DNA of 30,453 nt from JANXQG01 sp037147235 (GTDB lineage: Bacteria; Planctomycetota; Planctomycetia; Pirellulales; Thermoguttaceae), in NCBI GenBank assembly GCA_037147235.1, contig JBAWVO010000040.1:1-30453 (forward strand). The letters run 5' to 3'. Below the pieces are notes generated by a model. The model searched no databases and was not told the origin of the DNA. It saw nothing but the letters and a program-made list of their open reading frames with translations. Position numbers and translations under genes: made by a program. Below are positions 25,513 to 30,453 of the stretch, piece after piece. The stretch's first letter is position 1. The number at the start of each line of letters is the position of its first letter.

Positions 25513-28419
25513 ATGTTTGCCCTGGTCGCTACCGTTTGCTCTACAATTTTCCTTGCCGCTCCTACAAAGCCCATGCCACAAATTCCAGAACTGAAATTCC
25601 AAAAATATACGCTTGCCAATGGTCTGGACGTCATCCTGCACGAAGACCACTCGACCCCCATTGTCGGCGTAAACATCTGGTATCACGTCGGTTCCAAGGA
25701 CGAGCGGCCTGGCAGGACCGGGTTTGCCCACCTTTTTGAACACATGATGTTCCAGGGTTCAAAGCACTACGACAAGGTCTATTTCGGGCCGATCCAATCG
25801 GTGGGTGGGCGGTTGAACGGCTCAACCGCCATGGACCGTACGAACTATTGGGAGACCGTGCCTGCGAATTACCTGGAACTGGCCCTGTGGATGGAATCGG
25901 ACCGCATGGGCTTTCTGCTCCCGGCCATGACGCAGGCGAAACTCGATAATCAGCGATCCGTGGTCAAGAACGAGCGTCGTCAGAGCTACGAAAATCGCCC
26001 TTACGGCCTGGTCCACGAAACGATTCTGGCTGCGCTCTATCCGCCCGATCATCCCTATAGTTGGCCGACGATCGGCTCGATGAAGGACATCAGTGATGCC
26101 TCGCGCGAGGACATTGCCGACTTCTTCCGACGTTACTATCACCCCGCTAATGCCAGCCTCTGCATCGCCGGCGACTTTGATCCGGCGGAGGCCAAGCGAT
26201 TGGTCGAGAAGTATTTTGGCCCCATTCCCGCGGGCCCCAAGGTTGTACACCCCAAACCTTGGATGCCCGAGTTGAAAGCAGAAACGCGGATTCATATCAC
26301 CGACCGCGTTGGTTTGGCCCGGGTCTACATGGTCTGGCCGACGCCGCGGCAATTCACGTCCGAAGATGCCGCCTTGGACGTGCTGGGCCACGTACTGGCC
26401 GGTGGCAAGACTTCACGGCTCTACCGTGCGTTGGTCCGTGAGAAACAGATCGCCCAGGACGTGCAGGCCAATCAGGACGGCCAGGAGTTGACCAGCGAGT
26501 TCGCCGTTGTGGCCACGATCCGCTCCGGCCACACGATTGCCGAGGTCGAGGCTGCCATCGCCACGGAAATCGATCGCATCAAGACCGAACCGCCTACGGC
26601 CGAAGAAATGGACCGTGCCCTCAACACCTTTGAAGCGCGTCTCGTGCGGTCGCTTGAATCGGTCAGCGAGTTCGGCGGACGGGCCGATCGATTGAATCTT
26701 TACAACACCTACACCGGCGACCCGGGCCACATGGCTAAAGACTTCGGCCGCTACAGTTGCGTCGATGCCATCACCGTCACACAGATGGCGAAGCGGTTCC
26801 TGGGGCCAAACCGCGTGGTTGTTGAGGTTGTGCCGGGGAGTGAGGTTTCCATTCAGCCCAATCCATTGGTCGCAGCCGAAGCGGCCCGCACGCAAATGAC
26901 CACCAAGCTCCCCTCTGCCTCCGGGAGAGAGGGTAGCGGTGAAGGCGTATTGCTCCCATCTACCTCCGGGGCAGGGGGTGAGGGTGTATTGCTCTCCTCG
27001 CCCTCCGGGGCAGGGGGGGAGGGCAACGGCCGCAATTCGCTGCCGAAGGGCACCACCGAACCAAAGTTCAGCCTGCCGCCCGTCAAACGGGCAACACTTT
27101 CCAACGGCATGCAACTGCTGTTGGTGGAAAAGCACGAGTTGCCGGTGGTCAATCTGCATGTTGTCTTCCCCGCGGGCCGCGCCAACGACGGCCAAGATAT
27201 GCCGGGTCTTGCTGAAATGACGGCCGCAGTCTGGGATGAAGGCACGGCCAAACGCTCGGCCGAGCAGATTGCCTCGGAACTGGGGGGCATGGGTGCAAGC
27301 GTTTCGGTTTCCGCCGATTGGGATATGACTAGCGCACGGCTCTTCTCACTCAAGCGGCATCTGCCTAAGGCATTGGAAATTTTTGCCGATGTCCTCCGTG
27401 GGCCGAACTTCCCCGAGCAGGAACTGCATCGCCAGCAAATTAATACTCAGGGCCGGTTGACACAGATCCGCAATGAACCAACGATCTTAGCCTCGTTGGC
27501 CGCCACGCAGCTTCTCTATGGATACGATCATCCTTATGGCCATCCACCGCTGGGTAATCCGACCATCATCAAGGGACTCAAGCCCGTCGACTTGAAGCGG
27601 TTTTATGAAGCGCATATCCGGCCCGAGCAGGCCGCGGTCATTGCCGTGGGTGACATTGCGATCGATGAGCTCAAGCAGCAATTAGAAGAATCGCTGGGAA
27701 CCTGGAAGTCCGCCTCGCCTGCGCCGGCCAAACCCGATTTCGCGTTGCCCAAGCTGAAACCTGGACGGATGGTGCTGATCGACAAGCCGAACGCGGCCCA
27801 GTCGGTGATCCATCTCGCCTTGGTCGGCACTCGGCGCAATACGGCCGATTCCTTCCCTCAAATTGTGATGAACATGGTCTTCGGCGGACAGTTCTCCAGC
27901 CGTCTGAACATGAACTTGCGGGAGCAGAAGGGTTACACCTACGGTGCCCACAGTGCTTGGGACTGGCGCGTGAATGAACGTGGGCCATTCGTGGCCACGT
28001 CAAGCGTTCAGACGGCCGTTACCGCGCTGGCCTTGGCTGAGTTTTTCAAGGAATTGGATGGCATGGTCGGTGCCCGGCCGGTGGAGGAAAAGGAACTCGA
28101 TTTCTGCAAGAAGTACGTTAGCCGCGGCTATACGGCCGGCTTTGAGACTCCCTCCCAGGTTGCCACGCAACTAGAGACGCTCTTCGCCTACAAGCTGCCC
28201 GATGACTATTTCAACACCGTCGTGCCCGGCGTTCGCGCCGTGACGACGGAAGATACCATTCGGGTAGCGAAAAAATATCTGGCCTTGGACCGCCTGACGA
28301 TCATTGTTGTCGGCGACTTAGCGAAGATCGAGCCGGAACTGCGCAAGCTGCCCATCGGCAAGGATCTGTCGGTATTGCACTTCGACGGCGACTTCCGGCT
28401 GCTGCCGGTGAAGCCCTAG
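25513..28419 (+). CDS. Two-domain M16 zinc metalloprotease, exported
   Basis: From the ATG at 25513 (AAGGA upstream) the protein is 968 aa; the frame is open back to 25204, but that stretch overlaps the divergent gene. A hydrophobic N-terminus (MFALVATVCSTIFLAAP) suggests export. The first M16 half has the inverted zinc motif HLFEH (73-77: H73, E76, H77) and E154 exactly 76 residues later (VVKNERRQ), as in pitrilysin-type peptidases. The second half (from about residue 520, RATLSNGMQLLLVEKHELPVV) has MPGLAEMTA where HxxEH would be, so it is the inactive partner domain. It should degrade peptides or processed proteins in the periplasm. The interdomain linker (residues 466 to about 506) is made of repeat DNA. 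Confidence 0.94.
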   Translation: MFALVATVCSTIFLAAPTKPMPQIPELKFQKYTLANGLDVILHEDHSTPIVGVNIWYHVGSKDERPGRTGFAHLFEHMMFQGSKHYDKVYFGPIQSVGGRLNGSTAMDRTNYWETVPANYLELALWMESDRMGFLLPAMTQAKLDNQRSVVKNERRQSYENRPYGLVHETILAALYPPDHPYSWPTIGSMKDISDASREDIADFFRRYYHPANASLCIAGDFDPAEAKRLVEKYFGPIPAGPKVVHPKPWMPELKAETRIHITDRVGLARVYMVWPTPRQFTSEDAALDVLGHVLAGGKTSRLYRALVREKQIAQDVQANQDGQELTSEFAVVATIRSGHTIAEVEAAIATEIDRIKTEPPTAEEMDRALNTFEARLVRSLESVSEFGGRADRLNLYNTYTGDPGHMAKDFGRYSCVDAITVTQMAKRFLGPNRVVVEVVPGSEVSIQPNPLVAAEAARTQMTTKLPSASGREGSGEGVLLPSTSGAGGEGVLLSSPSGAGGEGNGRNSLPKGTTEPKFSLPPVKRATLSNGMQLLLVEKHELPVVNLHVVFPAGRANDGQDMPGLAEMTAAVWDEGTAKRSAEQIASELGGMGASVSVSADWDMTSARLFSLKRHLPKALEIFADVLRGPNFPEQELHRQQINTQGRLTQIRNEPTILASLAATQLLYGYDHPYGHPPLGNPTIIKGLKPVDLKRFYEAHIRPEQAAVIAVGDIAIDELKQQLEESLGTWKSASPAPAKPDFALPKLKPGRMVLIDKPNAAQSVIHLALVGTRRNTADSFPQIVMNMVFGGQFSSRLNMNLREQKGYTYGAHSAWDWRVNERGPFVATSSVQTAVTALALAEFFKELDGMVGARPVEEKELDFCKKYVSRGYTAGFETPSQVATQLETLFAYKLPDDYFNTVVPGVRAVTTEDTIRVAKKYLALDRLTIIVVGDLAKIEPELRKLPIGKDLSVLHFDGDFRLLPVKP
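26908..27029 (+). repeat. Three-copy degenerate repeat forming the M16 interdomain linker
   Basis: Three related units, 26908-26952 (45 bp), 26953-26991 (39 bp) and 26992-27029 (about 38 bp), share CTCC...CCTCCGGGG...GAGGG...GTATTG. They encode Gly/Ser-rich peptides such as LPSTSGAGGEGVL. The CCTCCGGG...GAGGGTGAGGG style is that of dispersed palindromic repeats known from many bacterial genomes (from memory). The first two units have lengths divisible by three, so the frame is kept. Confidence 0.88.
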
Positions 28420-28511
28420 GGTGGTGCCGGCCTACCATGCTCAAATAGCTTTTCCACTCTGCCGACGATTTCCGGCGGCAGACGGCCGAGTTCTTCCAGG
28501 GCTTCCGGCAT
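28416..28511 (-). pseudogene. Possible short coding remnant between the M16 and SulP genes
   Basis: The minus strand has a 49-codon frame (28565 down to 28416) reading KNGVTVTVATMPEALEELGR then LPPEIVGRVEKLFEHGRPAP. It looks protein-like, with an amphipathic helix. The ATG at 28511 would give 31 aa; no Shine-Dalgarno is visible, and the frame is closed by a TAG at its upstream end. Its stop overlaps the M16 stop tail to tail. It may be the tail of a lost gene, a very small gene, or chance. Confidence 0.3.
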
Positions 28512-28569
28512 CGTAGCAACAGTGACCGTCACGCCATTCTTGACCCAAACTTTGCAGGAGTGTCCCTAA

Positions 28570-30351
28570 ATGACCTCGCGAGCAAACACCGGTGCGGCCC
28601 TGTCCGCCCTATACCGCTACATTCCCGCGATCAACTCGCTGCGCAGCTACCGCTTTAGCCACTTGAGGGCTGATTTCATTGCCGGCCTTACCGTGGCCAC
28701 AGTCGCGGTTCCCCAAGCCATGGCCTATGCGCTCGTGGCCGGGGTTCCGCCTGAATACGGCCTGTACACGGCCATCGTCATGACCGCCGTCGGAGCACTT
28801 TTCGACTCCTCGCGTCAACTCATCAACGGGCCCACCAACGCCATCTCGATTGCCATACTCAGCGCGGTGGCAATCATTCCGGCCGAAGACCGCCTACAGG
28901 CCGCCATTCTGCTGGCATTTCTTGTCGGGCTGCTCCAGTTGGGTATCACTCTGGCCAAGCTCGGAGACCTGACTCGCTATATCTCGCATTCGGTTATTGT
29001 GGGCTTCACGGTAGGCGCAAGCCTACTGCTGATGCTGGACCAGATGAAGAACCTGCTGGGCTTGCACGGCATGGGCCATGTTTACGACCCCTTTCTGGTT
29101 CGCTTCTGGGCCACCATGACGCGGGGCGGCACCCCGCACTGGCCCACGGTGCAGATCGGGTTCGGCTCCATCGCGTTGGTTGTGGCACTCCGGTGGCTCA
29201 AGAAGAAAATCGGGCTTAGGCTGCTTCCCGACCTGCTCATTACCGTGGTCGTCATGGCTGCGGTCAGCGCCCTTCTGGGACTCGAAGCCCAGGGCGTTAG
29301 TGTTGTCGGGGAAATCCCGGCCAAGCTGCCCTCCCTCGTGCTGCCCAACCTTGACACCCCCTACCTGCGCCAGCTTTCCTCCAGCGCCCTGGCCATCGCT
29401 ACCTTGGGCCTGCTGGAGGCGATCGCCATGGCCAAGGCCATCGCGGCCCAGACTCGCCAAAAAATCGACATCAACCAACAGTGCCTCTCGGAAGGCCTGG
29501 CCAACCTTTCGGGTTCGTTTTTCCAGTGCATCCCGGGCTCCGGCTCGCTGACCCGCTCCTCCATCAACCAGCAGGCCGGTGCCATGACCCAGTGGTCGGG
29601 GGTCATATCGGCCTTTGCCGTGGCCTCAATAGTTCTGGCCTTTGCGCCCTACGCCAAGTTTATTCCCAAAGCATCCATGGCCGGCATCCTGATGGTTTCA
29701 TCCTGGTACATGGTGGACTGGAAGCGGCTCGCATACCATATACGGGCCTCGCGCTTCGATGCGGTCGTGGTCGGCGTTACCGCCCTGGCGGCAATCGGCA
29801 TCAGCATCGAGTTCTGCGTGCTGGTCGGGGTCTTCATGTCGTTTCTGCTAACCGTGCCGCGGGCCGGCAAAATGCTCTTTACCGAGTTCACCGTCTGCGC
29901 CGACGGCATCATCCGTGAACGGATGGACGGCGAGATGCCAAACCCGCAGATAATGATTTTCGGCTTCGAGGGCGAGATGTTTTTCGGTGCTGCCGCAGCC
30001 CTGGAGAGCCACTTCGAGACCATCGAAAGCCGCATCGGTCCTGACACCAAGGTACTCGTGTTGCGATTGAAGCGAGTGCGCAACCCGGACGCGGTGGGCA
30101 TGCACCTGCTTGACGAACACATTCACCGGCTCGAAGCCCAGGGTGTCCATGTCCTGCTGGTTGGCGTGCGTTCCGACTTGGCGGATGCCCTTGTGCGCAC
30201 CGGCATTGCGGGCCGGCTTCACCCCAAGCACATCTTCCACGAGCAGCCGGTTCGCCACACCAGCACCCAGATGGGAGTGCAGTATGCCTACGAGCTTATC
30301 GGTATCCCCCTGGTGTTCGACAGCAACCAGGCACTGCACTACATGATTTGA
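28570..30351 (+). CDS. SulP-family anion transporter with STAS domain
   Basis: The 593-aa inner-membrane protein should carry sulfate or another anion (bicarbonate and dicarboxylates are also known SulP substrates). The N-terminal signature is present: FIAGLTVATVAVPQAMAYAL, then GVPPEYGLYTAIVMTAVGAL and NGPTNAISIAILSAV. About 10-12 membrane helices run to residue 435. A cytoplasmic STAS domain follows (about 460-555, MIFGFEGEMFFGAAAALESH, then KVLVLRLKRV). GCAGGAG lies 7 bp before the ATG at 28570. No sulfate-assimilation or carbonic-anhydrase gene is nearby, so the substrate is open. The last 102 bp of the window after this gene show nothing recognisable. Confidence 0.94.
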   Translation: MTSRANTGAALSALYRYIPAINSLRSYRFSHLRADFIAGLTVATVAVPQAMAYALVAGVPPEYGLYTAIVMTAVGALFDSSRQLINGPTNAISIAILSAVAIIPAEDRLQAAILLAFLVGLLQLGITLAKLGDLTRYISHSVIVGFTVGASLLLMLDQMKNLLGLHGMGHVYDPFLVRFWATMTRGGTPHWPTVQIGFGSIALVVALRWLKKKIGLRLLPDLLITVVVMAAVSALLGLEAQGVSVVGEIPAKLPSLVLPNLDTPYLRQLSSSALAIATLGLLEAIAMAKAIAAQTRQKIDINQQCLSEGLANLSGSFFQCIPGSGSLTRSSINQQAGAMTQWSGVISAFAVASIVLAFAPYAKFIPKASMAGILMVSSWYMVDWKRLAYHIRASRFDAVVVGVTALAAIGISIEFCVLVGVFMSFLLTVPRAGKMLFTEFTVCADGIIRERMDGEMPNPQIMIFGFEGEMFFGAAAALESHFETIESRIGPDTKVLVLRLKRVRNPDAVGMHLLDEHIHRLEAQGVHVLLVGVRSDLADALVRTGIAGRLHPKHIFHEQPVRHTSTQMGVQYAYELIGIPLVFDSNQALHYMI

Positions 30352-30453
30352 CGCTAGCCTTTCATGTGCCGTAGGGCATACCGCACCTTGCCAACTGCTA
30401 AATCGTTTTTCGTGATTGTGGAACACTCGGATTCGGTAAGATGCGGAACTTAC

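Overview
The window reads like a planctomycete chromosome segment, or a close PVC-group relative. Three things support this, all by inference and none by a database search: a Hanks-type Ser/Thr kinase fused to a long helical C-terminal region, weak or absent Shine-Dalgarno sequences before many genes, and many palindromic intergenic elements, one of which has entered a coding region. The DNA is G+C-rich. No rRNA, tRNA, CRISPR array or complete insertion sequence was seen.

Left part (1-8971). A 7-bp microsatellite precedes an RluA-type pseudouridine synthase on the plus strand. Next, on the minus strand, is a zeta-toxin/P-loop kinase gene broken by a 1-bp frameshift; its end overlaps a 72-aa partner gene. 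The gltB-gltD operon for the two glutamate synthase subunits follows on the minus strand, with a recognisable promoter and an intercistronic hairpin. A PfkB-family sugar kinase comes next.

Middle part (8972-18598). A secreted protein of unknown function with an alpha/alpha-toroid look faces a GlgX-type glycogen-debranching enzyme tail to tail; with the sugar kinase they form a loose carbohydrate neighbourhood. A 1.3-kb non-coding island packed with different palindromes separates these from a large membrane Ser/Thr kinase. The kinase carries a perfect 24-bp inverted repeat in frame, and its stop codon overlaps that of a small membrane protein on the other strand.

Right part (18599-30453). 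A histidine kinase with two cysteine-histidine heme-like motifs in its sensor domain is followed after 13 bp by an NtrC-type sigma-54 activator, forming a two-component pair; the kinase may be translated from a leaderless mRNA. A more A+T-rich restriction-modification module follows: the adenine methyltransferase is intact, while the HNH nuclease gene has an in-frame amber codon. Behind it lies a short orphan C-terminal fragment of another histidine kinase. A secreted TPR/coiled-coil protein is divergent from a two-domain M16 zinc protease whose interdomain linker is a three-copy degenerate repeat. A SulP anion transporter closes the window.

The most unusual features are repeat elements that have become part of proteins (the kinase at 16422-16476 and the M16 linker at 26908-27029), and three genes caught in decay (zeta kinase, HNH nuclease, histidine kinase fragment). 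I did not find a clearly new multi-gene system. The best candidates for novelty are the zeta-kinase/72-aa pair and the heme-motif sensor pair.
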